In this document: one piece after another, positions 1-10,322 of the stretch | Layout: every line of letters starts with the position of its first letter | How positions within the stretch are numbered: position 1 is the first letter of the stretch | Assembly (NCBI GenBank): GCA_026018925.1 | Contig: JAKSZU010000002.1 | Location: forward strand, 49,217,337 to 49,281,336 | Direction: 5' to 3' | DNA length: 64,000 nt | Source of the DNA: Tupaia tana | Taxonomy: Eukaryota > Chordata > Mammalia > Scandentia > Tupaiidae | Translations under genes and position numbers: made by a program | The notes under the pieces: model-generated | What the model was told of the DNA's origin: nothing | Seen by the model: only the letters and a program-made list of their open reading frames with translations | Database searches by the model: none

Positions 1-154
1 CACCACAATCCCTTCTCCTCCATTCTCCTCTCAGGATCTTGGGCATGCACGCACACGTGCCCGGTGTGAGTTTAAGCCACTGGGTCCAGGATTCGAACCA
101 CAGTCGACTACGTGAGAGTCTAGCATCATAGCCATGACACCAACTGCTGGTCCC
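1..154 (-). mobile_element. L-type tRNA SINE, cut by window edge
   Basis: Head and part of the body of an L-type copy read on the minus strand. The B-box complement (GGATTCGAACC) and the terminal CCAACTGCTGGTCCC are present; the 3' end lies outside the window. Confidence 0.85.
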
Positions 155-168
155 TCATTTAATTTTTT

Positions 169-340
169 TCAAGAATTCTTTTAGTTTTGACTTTATTTAT
201 TTTATTTATTTGTTTTAATTTGACAAGAGAGGGACTGAGTGAGAGAGGGTGAGAAAGCAGGTTGCCAGGTCCAAGACTTGAACTGCAGTTGGCCATGTGG
301 GAGTCCAGCACCCTTAACTATCATGGCACATGCTGGCCCC
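169..340 (-). mobile_element. S-type tRNA SINE
   Basis: AT-rich tail, short GA tract (CT on minus) and tRNA head ending TGCTGGCCCC. The bases after it (341-371) recur after the copy at 970-1130. Confidence 0.85.
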
Positions 341-394
341 ATCATTTAAAATTTTGAGAAGTACTGTAAAAGTTTCTCCATAACATGAAACAGA

Positions 395-611
395 GGGCCA
401 GCACCACAATGCAGCGGTTCAATGCTGTGCATTGGGAATTGGGCCCCACATAGCTGGTTGAGGTACAAATCTCAACCCTGGCAGCTGGAAAAACACTCTA
501 GGCATGTGTGTATGTAAGCCCCAAATCCTAGTGTGATGGAAAAGGGAAGGAAAGGGGGTTGAGACATGACCACGCCCTATAGGGGATGCTTTCTCTCTCT
601 CTTCTCTCTCT

Positions 612-677
<66 letters not shown>

Positions 678-730
678 CTCTCTCCACCTCTCTCTGATGA
701 GTGCACTGGCCCTGGCAATTGAAAAATAAA
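395..730 (+). mobile_element. O-type tRNA SINE with expanded CT tract
   Basis: Diverged tRNA head (GGGCCAGCACCACAATG), O-type body (CCCCAAATCC...), then a CT-rich microsatellite at about 591-690 and a degraded 3' end. Confidence 0.7.
591..690. repeat. (CT)n microsatellite
   Basis: About 100 bp of nearly pure CT, grown from the CT-rich part of the surrounding SINE. Confidence 0.95.
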
Positions 731-735
731 GAATT

Positions 736-893
736 GGGGCCAGCAGGTGGTGTGGTGATTGAGGCACTGAACTCCCACATGACCGACCATGGTTCAACTC
801 CCTGACCTGATGGCTTATTTTCTTACTTTCCCTCTCTGTCTCTCTCCAGTCAAATTAAATAATAAATAAATAAATAAATATTTCTTTTAAAAA
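736..893 (+). mobile_element. S-type tRNA SINE
   Basis: Starts GGGGCCAGCAGGTGGTGTGG and ends in AAATAAATAAATA followed by TTCTTTTAAAAA. Confidence 0.9.
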
Positions 894-969
894 TAATAGT
901 TATAAAAAGATTGGACAGAGACTTTAAGTGACTTAGTCAAGACTACAAAAGATCATTTTTAATGATTTT

Positions 970-1130
970 TAAAAGATTTATTTATTTTACATTTTATTTA
1001 TTATCATTAGTCTTCAATTTTGACCAGAGAGAGAGAAAGTGAGAAAGCAAGTTGCCAGGTCTGGGACTTGAACCATGGTCAGCCATGTGGGAGTCCAGCA
1101 CCCTTAGCCACCATGCCACCTGCTGGCTCC
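970..1130 (-). mobile_element. S-type tRNA SINE
   Basis: Minus-strand copy ending CCACCTGCTGGCTCC. It is followed by the same roughly 31-bp flank as the copy at 169-340. Confidence 0.9.
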
Positions 1131-1162
1131 ATCATTTAAAATTTTGAGAAGTATCGTAAAAT

Positions 1163-1250
1163 TGAAAGCAAGCTGCCTGGTTCAGAACTTGAACCGTGGT
1201 CAGCCATGTGGAAGTCCAGCACCTCAACCACCATACCACCTGCCTGCCCC
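1163..1250 (-). mobile_element. S-type SINE head fragment
   Basis: Only the tRNA-like head and a short AAAGCAAGCTGCC piece remain; no tail is visible. Confidence 0.75.
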
Positions 1251-1831
1251 ATTTTTAATGAATTTAAAATTAGAACAAATGTTTCCTAAACCAGAAAAAT
1301 ATCAGATATTTGAAGAGCAGTACAGCTGCACGTTTTGTGGCCATTAATTCTTTATGAAATATAATTAACCGGAGCATCTGCAAGAGATGGGAGGAAGTTG
1401 TCACCTCTCTTGCTGACTCCATTGTTCCACATTTACAGCCAAATGATGAATTAACCCCAGCAGATCTATAATAAATGGGTTTGTCTTTTGTGTCCTGAGC
1501 CCTTCTAGCTCATAGACGGCTCAGGGGCGGGCTTTTCTGCACTGAACAGTTAAAGCAATCAAAGTCACCTGCCGCACACAAGAAAAGACTAAGAAGAGAA
1601 GGGACATGAGTTAGGGAAGACCTTCAAAGCTATGACAGAAAGGTCAACACCCTCTCCCTCAAGAAGACGCTAGTTGTCAAAAGCAGCCCCTGTCCGTGGT
1701 GCTGACACCAGCCCTGTGGACTGAGGCAGGATTGCTTTTCCTAATCCTGGGCATTGAAGAAGCCTATACAAGCCCTCCCAGGGATTCTGAACCAGATACA
1801 AAAGGTGAAAATCAAGAGAAATATGAGAGGT
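1251..1831. other. unique sequence, no gene seen
   Basis: Non-repetitive with mixed composition. No convincing ORF or splice structure. The quality around 1280-1560 resembles slowly evolving non-coding DNA, but that is only an impression. Confidence 0.4.
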
Positions 1832-2015
1832 AGGCCCAGCAGATGGCGTGGAGGTAAAGGTGGCTGGATTCCACATGGCCGATTGAACAGTTCAAATCCC
1901 CAATGACTTGAAAAACAGGCCGGGAGTGTGGACATGTGTGCCCAAAATCCTGAGGAAAAATGGAAGGGAAGAGATAGTGGCATGGCCATCATCCCTACGG
2001 GTGATTTCTCACTTT

Positions 2016-2076
<61 letters not shown>

Positions 2077-2120
2077 CATATATCTCTGGAGAGCACATGT
2101 ATCCTATAGCAAAAATTTAG
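1832..2120 (+). mobile_element. O-type tRNA SINE
   Basis: Head GGCCCAGCAGATGGCGTGG, body TGCCCAAAATCCTGAGG, a CT tract at 2020-2067, and end TCCTATAGCAAAAA. Confidence 0.85.
2020..2067. repeat. (CT)n microsatellite
   Basis: About 48 bp of uninterrupted CT inside the O-type SINE. Confidence 0.95.
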
Positions 2121-2941
2121 GAGAAAAACAAAAAAAAGAGGCAAAGGAAAAGGGCTACTTAGAGAAGTAGAACACTCAGGAGGTTGAATGGTACATAACC
2201 TGGTAATGCCCACACGTCGTCATAGATACTAAAAGACGAGTCTGCCCCTTCTGATGGAAGGGGAGCCTAAGCACATTGCCTTGTGCCCTCCATTTTCATA
2301 TGCACGTATCCCCTGAGGACTTCAAGCAAAGGAAGGTTATGAAAAGACTGTGCAGTTATGTGGAATTTCTTGAGTGGGCAATTTTAGAAACGGGATGGAT
2401 TGCCGTCTGCCTGTGCTGGCTTAACTGTAATCCTGCCGAAGGCTGAGAATAGACGGAAGAACCTCTCGAGACCCTCATGATATTTGAAGTGAGGACTTCA
2501 ATGAAAACATTCATCTTACTCTTGCTCTTTATCTCTGTTTGAGCTTCGGGGCAGCTTGGATTTAAACTAAAGTAACATCACAGGCTATCCTGATTATTTT
2601 GTCTTATCTAAAGTTGGTTGCCTTCAAGTGTTGTTTTAATGCACAAAAGAAGTTAATATATTTCTCCACAGGTCACTTCTTTTTCTAGGAGCATGAAAGT
2701 ATTATACAGAACATAAATGCAATAAACGTCCTTCATTCTTCTTCAGATCTGCTCTGAAACCAAACACTCTTCCATTCACATGGTTAAGTTTGAGAAATAA
2801 TTGTTTTGGTGCAAAAAAGAAATATTTGACTTTATATAAAGTTTAGGTATAAAAACACAAATACTTTAACATTTCTATACTTTTTGTTTATTTGTTTGTT
2901 TTTTAAATGGTGGGTTTTCAAGTTGGAGAGAATATGTAATA
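2121..2941. other. unique AT-rich sequence, no gene seen
   Basis: No repeat family recognised and no coding signal. Confidence 0.4.
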
Positions 2942-3092
2942 CTGGGGGGATTGGGCCAAAGACTCTATACATTCCAGAATGTATTTTCCAATATTTTAAA
3001 TGGCCTCATTGGCAATGTAGTTGGCTTTGTATGCCTGGCTGTGATGCAATCATTGCTGCTATAGGGACACACAGGTTGCAAACTGTCTGGGC
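2942..3092 (+). repeat. inverted repeat arm A (151 bp)
   Basis: This stretch of unique sequence is present base for base as its reverse complement at 3702-3852. Here it sits in non-repetitive surroundings, so it is the probable source copy. Confidence 0.95.
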
Positions 3093-3597
3093 TTCGGGAG
3101 TTCTTGGCTATGGACAATCAAAGCAACATCCAAGATCCCTAACATTTTTCTCTGTTCACGTAGGGTGAGATTGCCCCACAGGCCACTGGGATGCAACCTA
3201 TTCTTCTCAGGGTTATCCTACTCTGATGTGGACACTGATTCATAACCCATCTGATATTCCAAGTTTAGGGACTGACTTTAAGTTCTACATCAAACTTCTC
3301 TTTTCCAGAACCGTAACTCATTCTAAACTCCATCAGAGAAAAGAAAATATTTAAGATAAATATATTATCCTTCTTTCTAGATCAATGTTTCTTAGCATTT
3401 TCTTTTCCTTATACACAGGTAACTCAAAGATTATCTCTCATTACGCTGCAGCAATTCTCTGCAATGTGTGAGTGGGAAAGGCAGGAGGGCATGTCCTCTC
3501 TGATGTACCCAGAGTTTATCCGAGTGAGAGGAGAGATGAACTTAAAAAGTTTCCTAAGTCTCTTACATGTCCTCTCAGCTGGACACATAGCTCTTTT

Positions 3598-3600
<3 letters not shown>
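3093..3600. other. unique spacer between the inverted repeat arms
   Basis: Non-coding, no repeat recognised except a GA run near 3606-3632 just beyond it. Confidence 0.5.
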
Positions 3601-3628
<28 letters not shown>

Positions 3629-3637
<9 letters not shown>

Positions 3638-4016
3638 ACTATAGGGCACATGTGCTCACCTGAGACACAGAGAAAGAAAAAGAGGAAGTGAGAAACTATC
3701 CGCCCAGACAGTTTGCAACCTGTGTGTCCCTATAGCAGCAATGATTGCATCACAGCCAGGCATACAAAGCCAACTACATTGCCAATGAGGCCATTTAAAA
3801 TATTGGAAAATACATTCTGGAATGTATAGAGTCTTTGGCCCAATCCCCCCAGGAGGATGGCCACACCACAGTCCCTTATCTTCCATTCTTCTCTTGGGAT
3901 TTGGGGCACACAAGTACATTCACTCAGCATGAGTTTAAAGCTGTCACGTGTGGGACATGAACCATGGTCGACCATGTGGGAGTCCAGTGCCTTAACCACT
4001 ATGCCACCTGCTGACC
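3629..4016 (-). mobile_element. L-type tRNA SINE interrupted by the inverted copy
   Basis: The 3' part (TTTTTACTATAGGGC to GTGAGAAACTATCC) and the 5' part (CCCCCCAGGAGGATGGCC to the head at 4016) form one SINE. It is split exactly at the C-run by the 151-bp foreign segment 3702-3852. Confidence 0.9.
3702..3852 (-). repeat. inverted repeat arm B (151 bp) inside a SINE
   Basis: Exact reverse complement of 2942-3092. The junction is at CCCCCCAG, which both the source and the SINE possess, so the shared bases are microhomology. Confidence 0.95.
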
Positions 4017-4427
4017 TCCACATATCCCTTCTTCATTTTTCTGCACACCAGAATTCTAACAAGCACTGATAGATACCCTGTGCCCGTCCATCGCTTCTAG
4101 TTGATTTCAGTCAATGAGAAGCACCAACAAGAGATTACAGGGAGTAGGAGGAGAATTCGAATTTATCTCCTTGGCTTTTTGTGGGGAGCCGCATACTACT
4201 TCATCTCTCGATGGAAGGTTGCCACTCCTGTCAGACAGCTTTCTCTGCCCTCTAACACAGGGAAAGCCGTGGGATATCTATAATAGCACATATAATAGAA
4301 GCCATGCTAAATTCTTACAGTCTTTCTACAAACTGGCATACTGTATAAGACTGAAAAAGAAAATGGTTTACATACTTAATTTGTGAACTGAAATGGAAAA
4401 TACATTCCTTTTAAAAACAAGGCACAG

Positions 4428-4686
4428 TGGCCAGTATGTGGTACAGAAGTGGGGGCAGCCGAATCCCATATGCCAACTGTACAGTTTGAGTCCCAGACCC
4501 AGTGGCTTGAAAAACACATGAGGCAAGACTGAGTGCATGCCCAAAATCCTGAGAGGAGAATGGAGGAGAAGAGATTATGGCATGACCATCCCCCCTGTGG
4601 GGTGATTTCTTGCTTTCCCTCTCTCTCTATCTCTCTCTCACTCTGTCACTCTCTAGTGGGAAAATGCACTCTATAGCAAACTAAAC
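4428..4686 (+). mobile_element. O-type tRNA SINE
   Basis: Diverged head, body CCCAAAATCCTGAGAGGAG, CCCTGTGGGGTGATTTC, end CTCTATAGCAAA. Confidence 0.85.
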
Positions 4687-4778
4687 AAAACAAGGCACTG
4701 AACAGGATATAATTTGTATAAATATGAATATTAATTATTATGGCCATAAATCCTGACGGTACAATAGGCACCCTTTTC

Positions 4779-4956
4779 TTAAAAGAATTATTTTTATTTA
4801 ATTTTATTTATCATTATTATTATTATTAGTCTAAAGATTTGATCAGAGAGAGACAGAGAGGGAAAGTGAGAAAGGAGGTTGCCAAGGCTGGGACTCAAAC
4901 TGCAGTTGGTCACATGGGACTCCAGTGCCTTAACCACCATGCCACCAGTCAACCCC
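4779..4956 (-). mobile_element. S-type tRNA SINE
   Basis: Tail with (TTA)n, GA tract, head ending CCACCAGTCAACCCC. Confidence 0.85.
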
Positions 4957-5802
4957 TGGGCAGTTTGTTTATGCTCTGCTATGTCTGGGACCTCAGCTGA
5001 AAAGACTTAGCAGTGATTCCTGAAGGCTGATATTATCTTGCATCTTCACTCATGCCCAGTGATAACACTGACTATTGGCCACGTCCTCCGAGCTGTCAGT
5101 CCAATCACCTATCATAGCCTCTTCTTGCATCCCAGGCTTACTCACAGGATGGCAGCTGGGTTTCAAGAGCGAGTCCTCAGAGAGAAAAAACTGGCAAAGG
5201 TCACTACCACCATATTCTATTCGCTGTGGCAGTCACAGTGTCGTCCCCATTCAAGGGGAGAGGACACAAGCATCGTTGCTTACTGGGAAAGTACCAGCGC
5301 CATATAGCAGAAAAGGCAAGTGAAACAGCACGGGGGGCTATCATGGAAAACACCATCTGCCATCATAGGTTCCCATCTGAGTAAATGATGTGTAAAAAAT
5401 CACGTAGTTTTTGCTTTTATACACAGACTGTCTCTGGAAGGCATGCCTAAGAAATATCTAATACTAACTGTCATTGGGAAAGAGACTAGGTTAGAGAACA
5501 GGAGCAGTAGAAAAAGCTTACATATTCCAAACATACATGTATATCCCACATCCCATCAAAAATGAGGAGACCATCCTAAAAGCTTCAAAAGGAAAAGAAA
5601 AAAGCTAGTCACATACAGAGAATCAAGAACGAGAATGACAGCTGACTTCTTTGGAACCTAAAAGACAAGGGACAATGCCTTTAGATTGGAAAGGGAAAAC
5701 AGTTTCTCAGGTAGAATTCTACCTAGAATTCCTATCAGGTGTGAGGATAGAAAAGAGACATTTTTAGGCCTTCCTAGTTTGTATCTCCTATATATATCTT
5801 TT
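4957..5802. other. unique sequence, no gene seen
   Basis: Mixed composition. The ORFs present are short and show no family resemblance. Confidence 0.4.
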
Positions 5803-5846
5803 TTTAATTATTATTTTATTTAACTTTATTCATTGTCATTATTTTT

Positions 5847-6033
5847 AAAGAATTCTTTATTTAATTTTATTTGTTATTATTATTTTTTAATTTGACCATA
5901 GAAAAACAGAGAGAGAAAGAGAAAGGAAAAGTGAGAGAGCAAGCAACCAGATCTGGGACTAGAACTAAGGTTGACCATAATGTTAAGGTGCTGGGAGTCC
6001 AGCACCTTAACCATCATGTCATCTGTTGGACCC
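5847..6033 (-). mobile_element. S-type tRNA SINE nested in an older copy
   Basis: Flanked by copies of TCATTGTCATTATTTT (about 5829 and 6035), consistent with a target-site duplication. Confidence 0.8.
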
Positions 6034-6072
6034 TCATTGTCATTATTTTATTTTATTCTTTAAAAGTTAACC

Positions 6073-6344
6073 AGAGGGACCAGCAGTTAGCGTAATGGCT
6101 ATGTCGCTGAACTCCCATGTAGTCGCCTACGGTTCGAGTCCCGGACCTGGTGGCTTAAACTCACGCGGTGCACGTGTGCGTGTGTGCCCAAGATCCCAAG
6201 GAGAATGGAGGAGAAGGAATTGCAGCGTGGACATCCCCCCTGGGGGTGATTTTTCATTTTCTATCTCTCCGTCTCTCTGTGTCTTTCTGGCGAGCACACA
6301 TGCCCTATAGCAAAAACCTCTCCAAAAACAAACAAAAAAAAAAA
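6073..6344 (+). mobile_element. L-type tRNA SINE nested in an older copy
   Basis: Head GGGACCAGCAGTTAGCGTAA, B box GGTTCGAGTCC, end GCCCTATAGCAAAAACC, A-rich tail. AAAGTTAACCAGAG on the left and AAAGTCAACCACAGA on the right are diverged flanking repeats. Confidence 0.9.
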
Positions 6345-6481
6345 CAAAAAGTCAACCACAGAAGAAAGAGAAGGAAAGTGAAAAAACAAGTCTCCAGGTC
6401 CAGGACTCAAACCGCAGCCAGTCATGTGGGAATCTAGTTGCCTTAACCACCTGCTGGCCCTAGTATATATACCTTTTTCAT

Positions 6482-6716
6482 TTCTTTTTTTCAAGAGGAT
6501 GTGTGCACTTGCCAGAAAAAGAGAGAGAAAGTGAAAGAGCACCCACGTGGGTCATGATCACACCACAGTCAATTCTCCTTTTTCCTCTTGGGATTTTGGG
6601 TACATAGGTATGCACATGCGCCTAGAATGCTCCTCAAGTCACCAAGTCCAGGACCAAACTGTGCCATTGGCCATGTGGAATCCAGTTGCCTAAACCACCA
6701 CACCACCAGCTGGCCC
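6482..6716 (-). mobile_element. O-type tRNA SINE
   Basis: Minus copy from GGATGTGTGCACTTGCCAG to the head ending CACCAGCTGGCCC. Confidence 0.85.
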
Positions 6717-6742
6717 TTTATATGCCTTTCAAAAACAAAGAT

Positions 6743-6848
6743 GGGGGTTGGGGGGGGGGAAGTGGCAGGTAGCGTGGTGATTAAGGTGCAGGACTCCCAC
6801 ATGGATGACCACAGTTCAAGTTCCAGACCCGGCAGCTTGCTTTCTCAC

Positions 6849-6907
<59 letters not shown>

Positions 6908-6979
6908 GTCTCTCCCTGGTCAAATTAAAAATAATAATAACAAACAAAATTAAATAAATAAAGAAATTCTTTAAAAAAA
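6743..6979 (+). mobile_element. S-type tRNA SINE with G-run at its 5' end
   Basis: The head begins after a GGGGGGGGG run. CT microsatellite at 6855-6897, then AT-rich tail. Confidence 0.85.
6855..6897. repeat. (CT)n microsatellite
   Basis: 43 bp of CT in the SINE. Confidence 0.95.
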
Positions 6980-7011
6980 AACTACTAGTGGATATAAACT
7001 ACTAAAAATGC

Positions 7012-7169
7012 AGGAGCTGGCAGGTGACATGATGGTTAAGAGCACTGGACACCCACATGGCTAACCGCACTTCAAGTCACAGACCTAGAGACTTGCTTTC
7101 TCACTTCCCCCTCTCTCTCTTTCTCTCACTCTGTCCCTTTCTGGTCAAATTAAAATAAATAAATAAATA
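7012..7169 (+). mobile_element. S-type tRNA SINE
   Basis: Head GGAGCTGGCAGGTGACATG. Its AT tail continues at 7358-7399 after the next SINE, which inserted into it. Confidence 0.85.
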
Positions 7170-7357
7170 GGGGTCAGCAGGTAGCCTGCTGGTTAAGGGA
7201 ACTGGACTCCCACATGGCCTACCTCAGTTCAAGTCCTGGACCTGGTGGCTTGCTTTCTCACTTTCCCTCTTTCCCTCTCCCTCTCTCACTCTTGCTCTGT
7301 CCCTCTCTGGTCAAATTAAAATAAATAAATAAAGTTAAATAAAAGAATTCTTAAAAG
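7170..7357 (+). mobile_element. S-type SINE inserted in the previous tail
   Basis: AAATAAATAAATA occurs before the head and again after the tail, as expected for insertion into the tail of the copy at 7012. Confidence 0.85.
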
Positions 7358-7413
7358 TAAATAAATAAATAAAGTTAAATAAAATAATTCTTTTAAAAAT
7401 GCATAAGAAGATA

Positions 7414-7613
7414 GGGAATCAAGGATGGAGGAAAAAAGGCAAAACATACAGGAAACAAGAAATGGAAAATTATTTGTTGACAATAACATGTATGTTGATG
7501 TGCTTGATTGAGCCAATGTACAGTGTACCCTGGATGGAAAAATCTCATTTTGTATGCTGTAATGATGTACAGTGAATGAATGTAAATAAATAAATTTAAA
7601 TTTAAAAAATTTT
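7414..7613 (+). mobile_element. 5'-truncated insertion, probable young LINE 3' end
   Basis: About 200 bp bounded by related direct repeats (about 7395-7413 and 7614-7635, AAAATGCATARGAA...ATAG). It has a purine-rich start and ends GATGTACAGTGAATGAATG then AAATAAATAAA. The 3' terminal motif recurs at 20736-20790. L1 3'UTR is an inference from the polypurine tract and the 5' truncation. Confidence 0.5.
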
Positions 7614-7808
7614 TAAAATGCATAGGAAAGGATAGCTACTTGCACGTAATATCCTTATAGACATAATAATATAAACTCTAAGTGATAATTTAACTAAAAA
7701 TGTGGATGTCAGCACTTTGGGAGGTTGGGTTATGGAAAAATGGAGTGGATACAGGCAAAAGGGCTGAGAAAGAAGCCAAGATAGATCTAAAATTCAAATA
7801 TCAATAAA

Positions 7809-7887
7809 GGGACCAGCAGATGACATGGTGCTTAAGGTGCTGGACTTCCACATGGTTAACCACTGCAGTTGGAGTTCTGGACCTGGC

Positions 7888-7938
<51 letters not shown>

Positions 7939-7997
7939 GAGTGTAAATTAAAATAATAATAATGACAATAAATAAAGTTAAATAAATAATTTTTTTA
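7809..7997 (+). mobile_element. S-type tRNA SINE
   Basis: Head GGGACCAGCAGATGACATGG, CT microsatellite 7893-7935, AT tail. Confidence 0.9.
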
Positions 7998-8070
7998 AGT
8001 ATCAATAGAGTATTGTAAACATATCATTTGGAAACTCAGGGGAAAATAGTCCAAAACAAAACAAAACTTA

Positions 8071-8248
8071 TTTTTTAAGAATTATTTTATTTAACTTTAT
8101 TAATTTACTTGATTATTTATTTTAATTTGGCCAGAGAGGGACAGAGAGAGAGAGCAAGAGAGAAAGTAAGCTGCCACGTCTGGGACTTGAACCACGGCTA
8201 GCCTTGTGGGAGTCCAGCACCCTTAACCACCACATCACCTGCCGGCCC
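8071..8248 (-). mobile_element. S-type tRNA SINE
   Basis: Tail, GA tract and head ending CACCTGCCGGCCC. Confidence 0.9.
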
Positions 8249-8388
8249 AAGCAAAATAAAATTTAAAAGATTGAAAGTGTTTGCTCTTGCCTCTTGAGCA
8301 TAGAAATCCGAGTGGGGAAAAAAGAGACCAGACTAATTTCAATGTAAAGCACGAGGAATGATTCAGCTTTTTAAAAATATGTACATTT

Positions 8389-8648
8389 AGGGTTAGTCCA
8401 TGGCATGGTGGTTAAGGCAGCTAGATTCCACATAGCCAACTGTGCAGTTCAAGTCCTGGACCTGGAGGCTTGAAAAACACACTGGGCATGTGTACATGTG
8501 TGCCCAAGATCCCAAAAGGAAGGAGAGATGGAGAAGAAGGGATTGCAGAATGACCATTTCCCTTGGGGGATGCTTTCTCACTTTCCTTCTCTCTCTCGCT
8601 CTGTTTCTCCCTTGCAAGCACACACATCCTCTAGCAAAATTTTTTAAA
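8389..8648 (+). mobile_element. O-type tRNA SINE
   Basis: Head GGGTTAGTCCATGGCATGG, body GTGCCCAAGATCCCAAAAGG, end CCTCTAGCAAAA. Confidence 0.85.
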
Positions 8649-8659
8649 AGAGAGATAAT

Positions 8660-8695
8660 ATGTGCGAAGCGCTTAGCACAGTGCCTGGCTCCTGG
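8660..8695 (-). repeat. MIR or L2 3' fragment
   Basis: GCGCTTAGCACAGTGCCTGG is the well-known shared MIR/L2-type 3' motif; only about 35 bp are recognisable. Confidence 0.4.
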
Positions 8696-9240
8696 CTTTC
8701 CTTCATCTGTTTATCTTCTGGGCCTACTCCAGAGGTATTCATGAAACACGGGATAGGGCTTGCTTCATTTCCTTAGAGGAAAGAGATGCTGCATTGTTAT
8801 CTATGTTCATTGCTGTATTTAATTTATTTGCAAATTTAAGAAATGTTTTGAATTTTTATGAGGTTGCGCTGGGGTCAGCTGTTTAAATTACAGCTTATAA
8901 TATGACATGGATGATTGGATTATAAATAATAAATGTATATATAGCATGCTAACTTGTGTCTATAAAAAGAAGAGAAAATAAAATATTCAAAATTCTTAGT
9001 CTAGAAATTTAAGCCTAGGAGATTTATCATCTTTCCTCTATCTTCATTTTCAGTATTATGCTGGCTATCACAAATGTTCAGGAAGCTTGCAGTGTACTCA
9101 GGGAGGGCTCCAGGTGCAAACCAGAGCCCTCCCAGGTGGGCCAGCCTCAGAGAGAGTCATGACTGACCACTACGCCACTGTCTAGCCCATTTCTAATCTT
9201 TTCAAACCCAAAAAACTCGGGTCATAAATAAAAATAATAA
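8696..9240. other. unique AT-rich sequence
   Basis: No coding signal. A diverged SINE head may lie at about 9112-9188 (minus), ending CCACTGTCTAGCCC. Confidence 0.4.
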
Positions 9241-9410
9241 TAATTTAAAAATTTTAAACAAACTCAGATCATAATTGAATCAAATAGAAAGACATAGTAT
9301 AATATAAAGCTGTCCATTATCTCTAAATTAACTTATAACTCAGTATAACACAAATCAAAATCATAACAGAAATGAAACACAATGGTTTTAGAATTCATCT
9401 TACAAAGAAG

Positions 9411-9593
9411 TGGTACTCAACTTTGGCTGCACATTAGAATCATCTGGGGAGATATTAAAATGCTCTGCTCCCAGGCTACACCCCAGAGCAATGGCACTGG
9501 GGCCTCTGGGAGTGGGATGAAGTTATCAGTGTATATTAACGCCCCCTGAGTGATTATGATGTGCAGTCCAGACTGAGAGCTATTGCTCTAGAA
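9411..9593 (+). mobile_element. MER5A-type hAT-Charlie DNA transposon
   Basis: Begins TGGTACTCAACTTTGGCTGC and continues ACATTAGAATCATCTGGGG, with the inverted counterpart near the end. This is the classic MER5A sequence. Confidence 0.85.
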
Positions 9594-9861
9594 GAATAAA
9601 CATGGGATAATAGCAAGAAATTTCAGGAAAGAAAGAGAAATATACAGGTTTGTCCTATCAGCAGTTGAAATACATCATAAACCTATAGTAATTAAAACAG
9701 TGTAGTACAAGCACAAGACAAATAAACAGAACAAAATATATACTTTAAGAATCAAGTATGTATGATTTAAAATATAATAAAGGTGCATTTCAAATCAGTG
9801 GAGAAAAGATGTACTACTCAGTAAATAATGTTGTGACAATATGTTAACTCTGTGGAAAAAT

Positions 9862-9949
9862 AAAGTGGCATGGTGGTTAGGGGCACTTGTCTCCCACATG
9901 GCCGACCATGGTTTGAGTCCCAGATCTGGCGGCTTACTTTCTCACTTTG

Positions 9950-10036
<87 letters not shown>

Positions 10037-10125
10037 CTTGCTCTCTCTTGCTCTCTCTCTCTCTGGTCAAATTAAAATAAATAAATAAAGTTAAATAAAA
10101 TAATTATTTAAAAAATAAATAAATT
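9862..10125 (+). mobile_element. S-type tRNA SINE with compound microsatellite
   Basis: The head lacks the first bases and begins AAGTGGCATGGTGG. (CT)n switches to (CA)n at 10001. Confidence 0.85.
9955..10034. repeat. (CT)23(CA)17 compound microsatellite
   Basis: CT from 9955 to 10000 and CA from 10001 to 10034, inside the SINE. Confidence 0.95.
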
Positions 10126-10189
10126 CCAGATGAATTAAATGTTGAAGTAAAAGTACCAAAATATGTTGTTTTTCCTGGGTAGTATATAA

Positions 10190-10322
10190 AGGGTCTTTAA
10201 AATAGTCACGGAAAATTCATGTCATGAAAAAACTCTGCATGGATTTCAAAGATACTTTGCACCAAAATAAACTCACACTTTAATTCTGTTTTTCTGCAAG
10301 CTTTTTGAAGCTCTCTGTTGCA
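10190..10322. mobile_element. palindromic MITE, Tc1/mariner-like
   Basis: Imperfect terminal inverted repeats (GTCTTTAAAATAGTCACGG at the left, AAGCTTTTTGAAG at the right) around TTTGCACCAAAATAAACT. The same family lies in the opposite orientation at 48890-49470. Confidence 0.55.

Larger units (their letters stand above)
5803..6460 (-). mobile_element. S-type SINE split by two younger SINEs
   Basis: Tail at 5803-5846 and 6034-6072, head at 6345-6460. Two SINEs (5847-6033 and 6073-6344) sit inside it, each bordered by near-identical direct repeats of the host sequence. Confidence 0.75.

Noticed and set aside
591-690. Serine-leucine or arginine-glutamate repeat proteins
   Set aside because: Direct translation of CT/GA microsatellites.
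6073-6160. tRNA gene suggested by good A and B boxes
   Set aside because: No intact cloverleaf or acceptor pairing; head of an L-type SINE followed by the SINE body and A tail.
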